Shown: positions 47,477 through 59,700 of the stretch, in pieces
Position numbering within the stretch: the stretch's first letter is position 1
Layout of the letters: every line of letters begins with the position of its first letter
Assembly (NCBI GenBank): GCA_023053545.1
Contig: JAKZAN010000004.1
Coordinates: forward strand, 12,127,235-12,191,234
DNA from: Lepidurus packardi
Taxonomy: Eukaryota; Arthropoda; Branchiopoda; Notostraca; Triopsidae
Length of the DNA: 64,000 bases
Direction: 5' to 3'
Notes under the pieces: generated by a model
What the model was told of the DNA's origin: nothing
The model's database searches: none
Seen by the model: the letters and a program-made list of their open reading frames with translations, nothing else
Made by a program: the position numbers and the translations under genes

Positions 47477-50400
47477 CTACCAAACGAAACCCAATAAAAT
47501 CCAATTAATCAAAATCTGTTCCATCACTATTTTTTATTCACAGTAAAAGTTTTCATATGAGTATAAGGAAGCGTTTCTTCTTTCTGGAGAATGGGGTAAA
47601 CATTAGGGTATTAACACATTAACTGAAACCCAGGAAAGAAATTAACTATTAGGTTTACTATCCAATCAGAGAGCATTCTTAAACTACAACTGTAATTTGA
47701 AGAATTACTAAAATAACTTCTAAAAGTTACTACTCTTACTAAAATACTAAAATTACTACAATAATACACTAAAGTAACTATGCCGAGAAAAAAAAATCGA
47801 GAGCTTAATTAATGCTTGCTCTTTGCACAGGTTGAAACTGAAGAAGTAACAAAAGTTTTTAAAAAAAGTGTAAACACCAGTTTTGTAGGTGTTTACAAGC
47901 TGAAGTTAATATTAGCCTACATTTTAAGTAAATTCATATTCATAAATCTTAACTTCTATAACGTAAAGAAGCTAAATATAGTTCAAACAACTACACAAAT
48001 ACAAAAAAACAAGGTGACAGCTGTGTTTACCCTCGGGTAGTAAACAATCATCATGGCAACGAGCGCTAAGCCACGCCACCTCCATTTTGTGACGTCACGA
48101 CCCAACATTTTCAGTAAATTCGATAAAATCTTTAATATTAACTCTCATTGTACGTAAATTCATATAGGTATAAAAACTGTATAAAAATATGTACGAAATT
48201 AACTATTAGGTTTACTATGCAATCAGAGAGCATTCTTAAACTAGAACTATAATTTGAAGAATTACTTTGCACACTAAGATAACTGTAAAAACTCAAGAGC
48301 TTAATTAATGCTTGCTCTTTACACAGGTTGAAACTGAAGAAGTAACAAAAGTTTTTTAAAAAAAGTGTAAACACCAGTTTTGTAGGTGTTTACAAGCTGA
48401 AGTTAATATTAGCCTACATTTTAACTAAATTCATATGCATAAATCTTAACTTCTATACCGTAAAGAAGCTAAATATAGTTAAAACAAATATAAAGACAAA
48501 AAACAAGGTGACAGCTGTGTTTACCCTCGGGTAGTAAACAATCATCATGGCAACTAGCGCTAAGCCACGCCATCTCCATTTTGTGACGTCACGACCCAAC
48601 ATTTTAAGTAAATTCAATAAAATCTTTAATATTAACTCCAATTATACGTAAATTCATATATGTACAAATATCAACTTCAAGAACAGAAGCAGACTAAATT
48701 TACAGAATATAAAATGAGGATCACGTGACTTCTGTGTTTACTCCATTTGGCACGGGAAGTAAAAATTCATCATTTTAAACAAGCGTTAAGCCACGCCTGG
48801 GACCTTTTGTGACGTCATGACTCCTTTTTAAAGAAAAATAGGTCGTGTGCCATCACTCAAAGAAATTCGAAACAAAGGTGATCCGTTTCAGACTTTAAAT
48901 ATAATCTAAATATAACACAAATATCCAACAAAAGCTCAACATACGATCTTTGAGGTGGATACCACCTTTTAAGAGCTTTTCCACCATTTAGGAGCTTTTC
49001 AGGGGTAAAGAAAAGGTTTCTCTACATACATGAAAGCAATGTTCTATTACTTGGATATTGATGTTGGCCACATCGTCTCGAGCTTCCCATTCCGGAAAAA
49101 GACAACTGAATGCCAAAGGCTCCAGTCCCGCGGTCACGAGAAAGGCAGGTGTTGCCGACGTGCGATTCGCTTGTGCGCTTAAGGCTTGGGCGTATGTGAG
49201 GCAAGTTTCCAAGGCACATTTCCGTTCTGCAGCCCATCTCAAAGGTGAAGAGCCTGTGCCGGTGGATCCCACCTCGTTTGCATCTTCCGCGTTGTTGGGC
49301 CACCATCCTTGCCATAACCATAGTTCGTGATGGTTATCCAACAGAAACAGCGCTACAAAATAAACACCAAAAGTCGTATATATAACCTGAAAGATCAATA
49401 CCAAACTTCCTGTCTCTCTCCCCCTCTCTGGATCTCTCTCTGCCATCAAATACAACTGAAAAAACTGAAAGTTTCCGATACTTCATAGCACATTACCTGG
49501 CTGTCGGGCGTTATAGAGGTCCGTTTGCAGGAAAGGATACGGACACGTCAACTGCGGACTCCTAAAGGGACACAACACTGGCTCGGCAGTAAATTGCCCA
49601 GTACTGGACGTCAAATGGAACAATTTCGGGCTGTAATCGAATCTTAACGCGTTCTCCAATAAGGGCAGGTACAGGTTACGGTTTCCGCCTCCCAAACCTA
49701 ATAATAATACTTTATTTATTTTTTCCTTCAATTCACTCACGACCATTCCGCTCTAACTACACTACAATCAGGGAGAGAAAATGGACGAAATGTTCCAAAG
49801 ACTGTAGAATTGAGAGAAAAATTCGAGAAAGGTTCCAGAATTCAAAGAAAAATTAGGCAACATTGTACAAATGCAACAAAACGCAACAAATGCTTCAAAA
49901 ATGAAAGAAAAATTACGGAAAAGTGTACAAGCATTTGAATTGTAGAGAAAAATTCTCGAGATTAAGACAATTGGCGAATTCTGTACAAAATTGTTGGAAA
50001 TTTCGAGAAAAACTGAAGAAATTTTAGAAAAAAAGAAGAAAATTAGGAAATAATTTCGTTAAATTACGAAATAATCGCTGAATGAATGAATTAAAGATAA
50101 AGAGATACAGAACAAAAGGATTAGAAAAACGTCAGGCGAATTCTGTGCAAAATTGTTGGAAATCTCGAGAAAAACTGACGAAATTCGAGAAAAAAACAAG
50201 AAAATTCGTTAAATTAGGAAATAATTCCTGAATGAATGAATTAAAGATAAAGAGATACAGAACAAAAGGATTAGAAAAATGTCAGGCGAATTCTGTACAA
50301 AATTGTTGGAAATCTCGAGAAAAACTGACGAAATTCGAGAAAAAAAAAAAGAAAATTCGTTAAATTAGGAAATAATTGCTAAATGAATGCATTAAAGATA

Positions 50401-53400
50401 AAGAGATACAGACCAAAAGGATTAGAAAAATGTCAGGCGAATTCTGTGCAAAATTGTTGGAAATCTCGAGAAAAACTGACGAAATTCGAGAAAAAAAAAT
50501 AAGAAAATACGTTAAATTAGGAAATAAATTGCTGAATGAATGAATTAAAGATAAAGAGATACAGACCAAAAGGATTAGAAAAACGTCAGGCGAATTCTGT
50601 ACAAAATTGTTAGAAATCTCGAGAAAAACTGACGAAATTCGAGAAAAAAAAGAAGAAAATTAGGAAATAATTCCTGAATGAATGAATTAAAGATAAAGAC
50701 ATACAGAACAAAAGGATTAGAAAAATGTCAGGAGAGTTCGAACAGTTAGGAAAGGTATGAGAGAGATGGGATTAATGAAATGATTCATGATGAATTCTTT
50801 ACCTTCCCAAAAGTCTTTGGTCTCCGCCCCCTCGTATTGCTCTTTGACGACCAGCTTAGCTGACAAGGAAAACCCATATTCGGCTGGTTTACGATCCTTA
50901 ACGGCTTGCACAGCTGTCATGATCGCTTGTCTCGTGTGTTTCTGGGCTTTCGCTCCATGCCACACGTAAATGCGGCCCGTGTGGCTATTGATTAGCGCTA
51001 AGGACACTCGACTCCGCAAGGCATGGACTCGGCGCTGGGTTTCCACCAAACACGCCTCGTTTTCTCTTTCCCCTCGTAATAAATACAGCCTCCAAGGTCC
51101 TAAAAGCATCCCCAATAATCCATTAGTACTAGTTTCAGGAATAACTGTCTTTATACCAGGAGGGTCAGCTTCCTCTTCACGTTTCCCATGGTGCACCGTC
51201 ATTTTCCCGTTGAAAAGAGCCAAAAACGCGGGGGGTTCGTGACCTTGGGTTACTCGGATCTGTGGACCGCGTTCGCTGTCCAATTCCACGGTGGCCAAGG
51301 CAGAAATCCCTTGTTCTGTCACGCAAGATTGTCTTCCTTGCCAGAAAAAATAGGCACATCGGTCCCTACCCAGACAACCATGTTTGGAGGCTTTGCCTTT
51401 CAAATCGCGCCCTAAAAAAAAAAGAAAAAATTCAACGGTAATTCAGGAATATTCAGAAAATCCAAGAAAATTCAAGAAAAATGCAAGAAAATGTAATTAA
51501 ATTACAGAATAAAGGACTCACCTGTGATTGTAACTCGGTACGACCAACGTACCACGTACGTATCTCCATTATGGAACTGTCCCCACGATGCCTCAGGCAA
51601 AAGCACTGGCTCGTAATCCAAAATGTGCCAGACGGAGACGCCTAACGTCTTAATTTCATGTTGTCTTCTCTCCTGCAATGCAAAGAAACGGAATTAATCC
51701 ACTAATTTAATCAATCATCGAAAACAAACTGCCTATACGAATGAATGAAGGCAACTAAACGTACTAATGAAAGGAATTAAGCGGTCAAATGAAGTATCAT
51801 TCCAAAAATGAATAATTAGGTGCGATTTGAGGAGAAAGAAAATGATTTACAGCAGGATCGTAGTATTCTTTGCCTCTCCCGAGGTGAGTTCCATCTAATT
51901 CGAGGTCAGGTTCGGTAATTTCGGCCTGGAGCATTAATTGGGCGTCATAAGGAACCAAAGCGAGGATGGCAGGTTCGGAATTCTTGTCTTCCATTGAGTC
52001 TCCGCCTTTAAGTTTGATTAAGCGGGAGGTATCAGGCCAATCCAAGAACTTTTCGCGAAAAGGAACAATTTCCATGTGGTGATTGACTCGCGTTAGCCAC
52101 GCCCAAGAAGGCCGCTTGGTATCCGCCAAGGGCAAATGGTAGCTTTTGAGAGGATCCAAAGGGTTGACGTCACACTCGCTGTAATCGTAGCCATCTTGCC
52201 ACAAATCTTTGGCTAATTGCATCCCTCGCTTCCGCAACTCCATGGGGGCGTGTTTGCCTTGCCAAACGTAACATTCGCCACCAAAATCAAACACAAATAC
52301 CTTTGGAAAAGAAAACAAAATCATTAATTAAATTACAAAAAAAATACTATTTCAATTTTGACAAGATTCGTAACATTCGCCACCAAAATCAAACACAAAT
52401 ACTTTTGGAAAGAAAACAAAATCATTAATTAAATTATAAAAAAAAAATACTATTTCCATTTTGACAAGATTCGATTCAGAAATTCTCACTTTTTTCGAGT
52501 CCAGCATTTCAATCTTGGGTAACGCCCCCCAAAATTCTTCCACGGGACTCAATTCATCTCCGATTACTTCGTATACCATGTTGGTATCCACCACAGCCGC
52601 CTCAAACATCTCATCTTCCTCCGGACTTCCAGCACCTTGTTAATGAAACACAAAACATTAATCACCGATACATTTAAGAATAAATCAAAGTTAAACTAAA
52701 CATTTAATATTGATTTTATAACATTTTATAACATTTATAATCATTTTATAACATTTTAATCACGTGAATGAACATTCAGGATATTAAGAACAGCTATGTT
52801 TAATTGCTTGGAAAGAGAAGAGAAAAAAAAAGTTAAGAAGTTAAGAAAAAAAAGTATTAAAAAGCTGAGAGAGAAAGTAAAGAAAAAAACGACGTGAAAC
52901 TCACTTTGAGGGCAAGTTTTGCCCTCAGGGGACCCCAAGAGCTGCCAAAATTGCTTGACATGACTGGGCCGACCGGATTTCTTCTCGTCATCGATCACAA
53001 TAATGGATCCTGCTCCCATATACCCTAATTGTTTTTTCTGAGCAATCATGGACACCACTTCAGCGGACCTGGCTCGCTCAATCACGTTGGAAAACTCTCC
53101 CATCCACTGATAAATCTTCAAAAATTCACAAAAAAAACATCGATTAGCTTCACAATCTTGTAAAAGATCCATTTTCAAGTACTTCGGTGGGTGTTACGAG
53201 CACATACGCGTCTCCAGCGCTGATACTTTGATAAGATGATTGAACCAATCGTGTTTGGACATGACGTCTGCCTTTAACTTGCAATAAACGGACAGTACCA
53301 GAAGTATTGGACCCACTTCCAGCCGGTTTCAAGGTTATGGCACTGAAGTCTTCTTTACTGGCCAAGCCAGCTAAGGCCTCCACTGCCAAATTCGAAGACA

Positions 53401-56400
53401 GAGCATCTAAAGGGGGGAAAACAAACGGATTTTAGATAACACGTTCCTTGATTTTCGCTTTTTTTCGGATTTAAAGCCAAGATTTTCATAAAAATATAAA
53501 TAAAGAAGACGAAACATAGCTTACACTGCTCCATTTTGATGCGCCGCATCTCTTGTTCAGGAAAATCCGTCACGATTTCATCATATTCGTCTTGTACATC
53601 CGTTCTCGCAGCTAAGGATTTCACTGGATTCCTGGATTTGAATTTCCGCTTCTGAATCTTCACCGATCGCTTCTGGACGAGCCTGGAATCCAACGAGAAT
53701 CATTAGTTTCCAACAATTCTTCTCGAAATCTTTCGACTTGATCAATTGGAGAGTTTACTTTCATGAATTTCATGGATTTGAGTGCTAATTGCTTTCCTTC
53801 TTAGGTTTGCTTAGGATTTCACTCAATAATTATGCAAATGAGACTCACATTTCTCTTGATTGGGCAATGATTCGATCAAAATCCTCTTCGTTGAGTTCAA
53901 ACTCGTGGCTGCTGCTAATTTCCTGACTGTTTCGGTAAAAGGCAGTAAAGGTTTCATCATCTGGGCGCGGCACTTGCACGCGGCTACTACTTTTGACCAC
54001 GCCCATCGTTATATCGCCCTCTCCTAATGAAAAAAAAATCCAGGAAAATTAAAATGATTTTTTTCAGATATTTTTTTCCAAAGAATGGATAAGAATGGAA
54101 CATGTTAACACACCTTTAGCGTCTTGTGCAGACAAGGACCGCCCAAAAGGCGTCTCTAGTAAGGGTAAAGAGGGCGTAGAAGGCGAGGAACTGCTTTCTG
54201 ACGCATTTTTGCTCCGAAAGACTAGCAATCGAGGCGCTTTCTTGGTTCTAGGGATCAGCGGACTGCCTTCAGGGACCAAAATAGGCGTGGTGGGGGTAAT
54301 TTCCTTGTCGATAACAGCCGTGGCCTGCGTAGGCGTGCTCCCTAATCCCATTTTCCCCGCTACGGTAAATCGCACTGCGTCTTTTTCCCCTACGCGGTGT
54401 TTCCAACCAATCTGGGCCGTTTCCAGTTTGGATAAACGATCTGCAATGCTCTTCGGGCGCTCGTCCTTGCTTCCTTTCTACAAAAACGACCCAAACCCAT
54501 CAATCTCCTTCCCGTAGTTCAATAATCCACGTTATTTACCTTGATTTTCTCGCGTAATCGAGGAGATGGAACCAAGTCCGGGACCACTAACAGCTCTTCC
54601 GGTTCAGAGTCTTCCGTTTTCATCTTCGGAACGCGTTTTTTCCATTCCGTTTCCCCGTTCTTCTGCAACGAAGACAACCTAGAGTCCCCCAGAAATGAAC
54701 ATATAAATTTGTATAAAAATCCATTTAAGAAATATCAATCGTGCCGTGTTGTAGGTCACAATAATAAATTGTTTGACATAAAGAAAGTATGCGAGACAAA
54801 CAAACGAGTGTTTTCCTGCATAAATTGGATGCTCGAGCACAGAACTGGACACGCAACAACTATAAAAGTGGGCTAAATGTGGGAAAAGGAGTGTCGAGCA
54901 CGTGCACAGACGGTTAAGGGGGTAATTAGACTAATTAAGGCAATCCAAGATTGGACAATTGAGTGACCGCATGCGACGCAATAACATAAGAGAAGGAGAG
55001 ATGAAATGCAACGGAAACGGCAAGAAATTCTTGTGCCCATTTTCTTTTTTTTTTAAGTATTGTACCTTTGGACTACTTGGCCCGGTTGATTGTTGGCACT
55101 CTCTTGATCCTGACCAATTGGGGTCTCTAGCCTAATGAGATCCACGAATCATTAACTATCATCGACCTTAATTCGCTTCTTTCTCCTTTCTTTTTCATTT
55201 TGAGAGCATTTTGCATCCATTTTACAAACTCCGGGAACGTACACACCCTATACCCGACTCTTTGGGGAGGAGGCGGGGCTTATAGTACCTAATGCTGCCT
55301 ACTTCACAACTTACATGCCAAAAATACGAATTCATTGTTGTGGGTACCAAAATTTCCCCTTTTTCGATATTTTTCTATTATAAAAAGTTTAGAAAAGTAA
55401 ACATTATATAGTTAAGTAAATCCTCTATAGTTATAGGATTAAGTAAACTTCTAAATTGCGAATATTCCACGTCTTTTAAGTAGGAGAGGCTTAAAATCCT
55501 CTCTAGGTGAACACTTTACCCCCCAAACATGACTTTAAACTGTTTTGAATGAAAACTAAGAACGCAAGTCTCAAATTCTCTCGCTTTACTGCAGTATTAC
55601 CTCCCAAAACGCGAAAATCCTGCCAGTAGCGAAGGCCTAGAACTTCCTAATGTTCGATATTTTTAGCAGGTAGCTTTATTATGAATGCAAATCTACCAAA
55701 TTCGCAACTTGCCGCTTGGCTTTTACACGTTTCCATTCTCAAAACTCAAAAAGCATAAAATCCTGTTATCCTTTTAAAGTAGGCGGGGCTTATATTACCC
55801 AATACCTTTCCCCCCAAAGGATTCTAAGACGTAAGAAAATTAGCTAACAAAGTTTTCCTTTCTCCTTTCGACATTTTTACCTTAATTCATCTTAAAAGGT
55901 TTCATCTTAAACTGTGCACCAGTTTCTTCTTCTTTGAAAATCAGACTAAATAAACCAAATAAATTGATAAACACAAGGTTTATGTTTACCTCTCGGCCAA
56001 GGAAGCGCCCAATGTTTCTTGTTCAGATCGTTTAACCCCAACACTGTTGTTCGTTTGGGCTTCCAAACGTTGTAATCGTTGTCGAACTGATCCTGTGCGT
56101 ACAAACGACGAAATTTCCGACACTTCGCTATGGCAGACCACCACTTTATCCTGTGTTTTGGAACAACTCGAAGAACTCACTGCTGCTCCGTCCACGGTCA
56201 TCTGTTGGCTACAAATCAACAAAAAAACACAGAAAAAAGAAATGAAAATGATGAAACGATGAAAATGAACCAAATTCACTCGAAAATGTTCTTCCTAGTT
56301 CAATAAACTCTTAAACCAATAGCCCAAGAAAGTACATGAACAACTTTTGGGTAGCTTTCCTAACCAACTAATCAAAATCAAGCTTTCAAAATCAAGAAGA

Positions 56401-56689
56401 AAATAACAGAGCAAGTTCCCAAAATAACACCTTGGAAAAGCGAAGCTGCCTCTTCGCGTTGGTGTTTGTGTGTGTGGCGTGTCGCACCTTAAAAATAAAA
56501 CCCAGCTCGCGCAAAATTTCTCTTTCTTCCTTATTATCCATTCGTCTTTCCCCATTTCCTATTCCTCTTTTCCTATTTTCCATTCCATTTTTGCCTTGGC
56601 TTTTTTAGACGCCAAACCCATTCTTCCTGACTCACCTATGCTAATTTACCTAATGGAAAAGGTGGAAACGGAAACACTAACCTGTTTCT

Positions 56690-56724
<35 letters not shown>

Positions 56725-59700
56725 TTGCAAGTAAATACCCAAAGAAAGATGAGCTGAGAGATAAAATTATCACCGGATCCAGCCAAAACAGGAAAAAGAA
56801 AAGAGGGGAAATTCCTAATCTTCCTCCCCCCCCCCGTCTCTTGCTCTATTTCCTTAACATACACAACTTTCTCCCGGTACCACGCATCAAAGTTCACGCT
56901 TTTTCAATACCAAACGTTAATAAAACGATAACTTTTAGATAATTTTGTATAATTTTAATATCAAATATCAAAACTTCAACATGAAACTTTATAAATAAAT
57001 GAATTTGAAGAACAATTTGCTGCGAAAGAGATTAAAAACTGAAGGTTCTAAGATTAGACAGAGGAGGCGGGGCTTAGCTTGCTTTGGAATTGATCCATGA
57101 ATTCGTAAGTATCATTCTATTAAAGTACTCTGCTGACGTTCCGAAAAAGAAATGAGAGAACACAAATTAAATTTCAATTTCAAACGAAGTAATAAAAAGA
57201 ACAGATGGGCTCCTTCACAAGCCTCGGACTTTGCGATACAACATGAAATTAATTAAGCATTTTTCTCTTCGGTCTTCTTCCTGTTCCTTGACTCAAAAAC
57301 CCCAAACAAATTGGATCTTAAAAGAAAATGCGTTTCCTCTCACTTCCCTTCAAAGTGACGGAGCCAATCTCAAATAAATACATGATCTTAAGGCTCCCGT
57401 ATACCATAGCTGATTGATAGGAAACAGTCCACCGAGGGCGCTGATGTTTGTTATTGTTTTGCCCAACACGTTCTCCGGATTCAGTGACAAACGTTTGTAA
57501 TATCTCCCGTTATCCAAATGACACTCTTGTGTCACTTTCGAACAATGAATTATGTTTCATTCAGCGAATGGAGTGAAAGAAAGTACAAGTTTGAACGATT
57601 CTCCAAACTTTCTCCTTCTTTCACCACTTACTTCCCTTATTAACTTCAATTACACAACGATCAGTAAAATGCCGAAAAATAAAAGACTGACAAACGCTGG
57701 TATTATAAATTTGTAAAATATATATAAAACTAAAAGCTTACTACATATATAACACGATTAGATATAATTAAATATTGGGGAAACAGTCACAGATGGCGCT
57801 GATGTTTGTTATTCTTTTTTCCCAACACGTTCTCCGGATTCAGTGACAAAAGTTTGTAATATCCCCCGTTATCCAAATGACACTCTTGTGTCACTTTCGA
57901 ACAATGAATTATGTTTCGTTCAGCGAATGGAGTGAAAGAAAGTACAAGTTTGAACGCTTCCCCAAACTTTCTTCTTCTTTCACCCCTTACTTCCCTTATT
58001 AACTTCCCTTATTACTTCCCTTATTAACTTCAATTACACAACGATCAGTAAAATGCCGAAAAATAAGACTGACAAACGCTGGTTTTATAAATTTTATAAA
58101 TTTTTAAAACATACATAAAACTAAAAGCTTACTAAATATATAACACGATTAGATATCATTAAATATATAATCGTGTGAAACTCTCAAAGCTAAATCCTTC
58201 AAAAATGATCACTACAAAACCAACTAACTAATAAAAAAAGATTCAAAATCCATGAAAAGTGGGCAGGGCTTCTAGTATAACGTATGTCAATCCAAAAATA
58301 ACCCCCCAAAAATTCCCCCAAAAATCAAGATGTTGGCTTTGTAATCCCACTTAAGCCTTGACATGAATTTATCGATCCTTTTTGACTCCCCGAGTGTTTG
58401 CCCTCGAGCCATTCAAGCCACCCGCCCCTATTTCTTTTTTTTTTTGTGTTGAAAGGTTCAAATTAATCTATCGCAGCTCTGGTAATCAAATCCTTCCCCC
58501 CTCTAAAAGCCTTTTCCCTTTTGCTCCTCTCTATGCTTTTGGATGCCTGCTTCTATAGGGAGAAAATAAGGAGGCACACCAAAAAATAAAAATAAAAAAA
58601 ATTATTCGTTTACTTGATGTATGTTTGTTCTTCCCGTATGGTTTCCTTAGAAACGAGCGTCAGTAGATGCTGCTGCTGGTTGTGGAGCTTGGCTGCTGCT
58701 TCAACGGAGAGCAATTTCGATACCAATTCACTGGGCGTTAAATCCTCGGAGCTGGACGTTGAGCTCGCGACGCGTTGTTTACTACCAAAGTCGGATTCAG
58801 CTTTGAGAATAGATCGGAGCTCTTTAGGCTCAGGCAGGTCGTAGCTGGAATCTTTCTTGAGCATACTGCGCAGGCCAGAGGGCGTGGCTTCCTCTTCAGG
58901 GGTCGATTCTTGTGCCGCACCAACACGATCTTGGTCCTCTTTCTCGGTTTTCTCCGCCCAAACTTTGGAAAATAGGCAAACATGATTTATTTGGACGAAT
59001 TTCATGAAATTAATGAATTGAAAAATAATTTTGAAAAATTAAAAAAGCGTTTTTTTCCCCCAAGCAAAAGCCAACAATTAGCCACAAGTTAAGTGCCGGC
59101 GTGCGTACAGACAATCCCTAATGAAAAGCCTGTCAAATGAAGCTTTTGAATACAAAATGAATCCAATTTTTCGCGGAATTAATTCCATGTTTAGTTTCAG
59201 GTTGAATTGGAAGAATAGGCGGTTTGGGTAGGGGGCGGGGCATAAATTTGGCGCAGATTAACCGGCGGAGATAAATGGGAAACCGAACCTGATGCTTTGG
59301 GAACCCGAGGAGCTGAAATGGGACTCGATTGATGAGTTTGGGCTTGCGAAACTTCGTCAGAAGTGACGGGTTGGGTTTGGAAACGCGAGGGGAGGAGTCG
59401 CCGACGCCGGATCGGGGCTGGGAGGCGTGGCAAAGGGGAAATGGCCACGCTGTCTGCTTTCTGCAGGAAGAGCTGGACCCGTTCGGCCAAACTGAGCTTA
59501 CTCGGCTCTTCGTCGCTGTTCCCGTCTTGAAATATTGGAAAGACCGTTCATTTCCCGCCTTTTTCTCATTCAAATTTGAATTCCCGATTTTATAATCGAG
59601 TACAATCGAACTTGTATCGATTCTTAGGCTAATATTATGAAAACAAATTTGAATCTGACACATTCGATTGTAGTTAAAAATTGAAAAAACCAAGTAAATC

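Larger units (their letters stand above)
56209..58613 (-). other. SVIL: 2.4 kb supervillin intron
   Basis: Holds a T run (~27 nt) at ~56692-56720, family A sequence near 57395-57470, and a 359 bp tandem duplication (57421-58168). Open frames at 56295-56757 overlap on both strands and have no motif. GGCGGGGCTTAG occurs near 57066 and GGGCAGGGCTTCTAG near 58262. Confidence 0.7.

Noticed and set aside
50360..50569. Minus-strand open frame with repeated [14 protein letters not shown] segments
   Set aside because: It is the translation of the ~150 bp satellite; the internal repeat equals the DNA period.
49990..50740. Regularly spaced repeats that could suggest a CRISPR array
   Set aside because: The whole ~150 bp unit is repeated with no unique spacers, and the locus is a eukaryotic intron. 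The same holds for the other satellites.
59197..59288. Extension of the second supervillin exon to its in-frame stop at 59197
   Set aside because: It would end the protein before its conserved gelsolin and headpiece regions. The GTTCGG donor after 59289 keeps phase with the next exon; no usable GT exists nearer the stop in the right phase.
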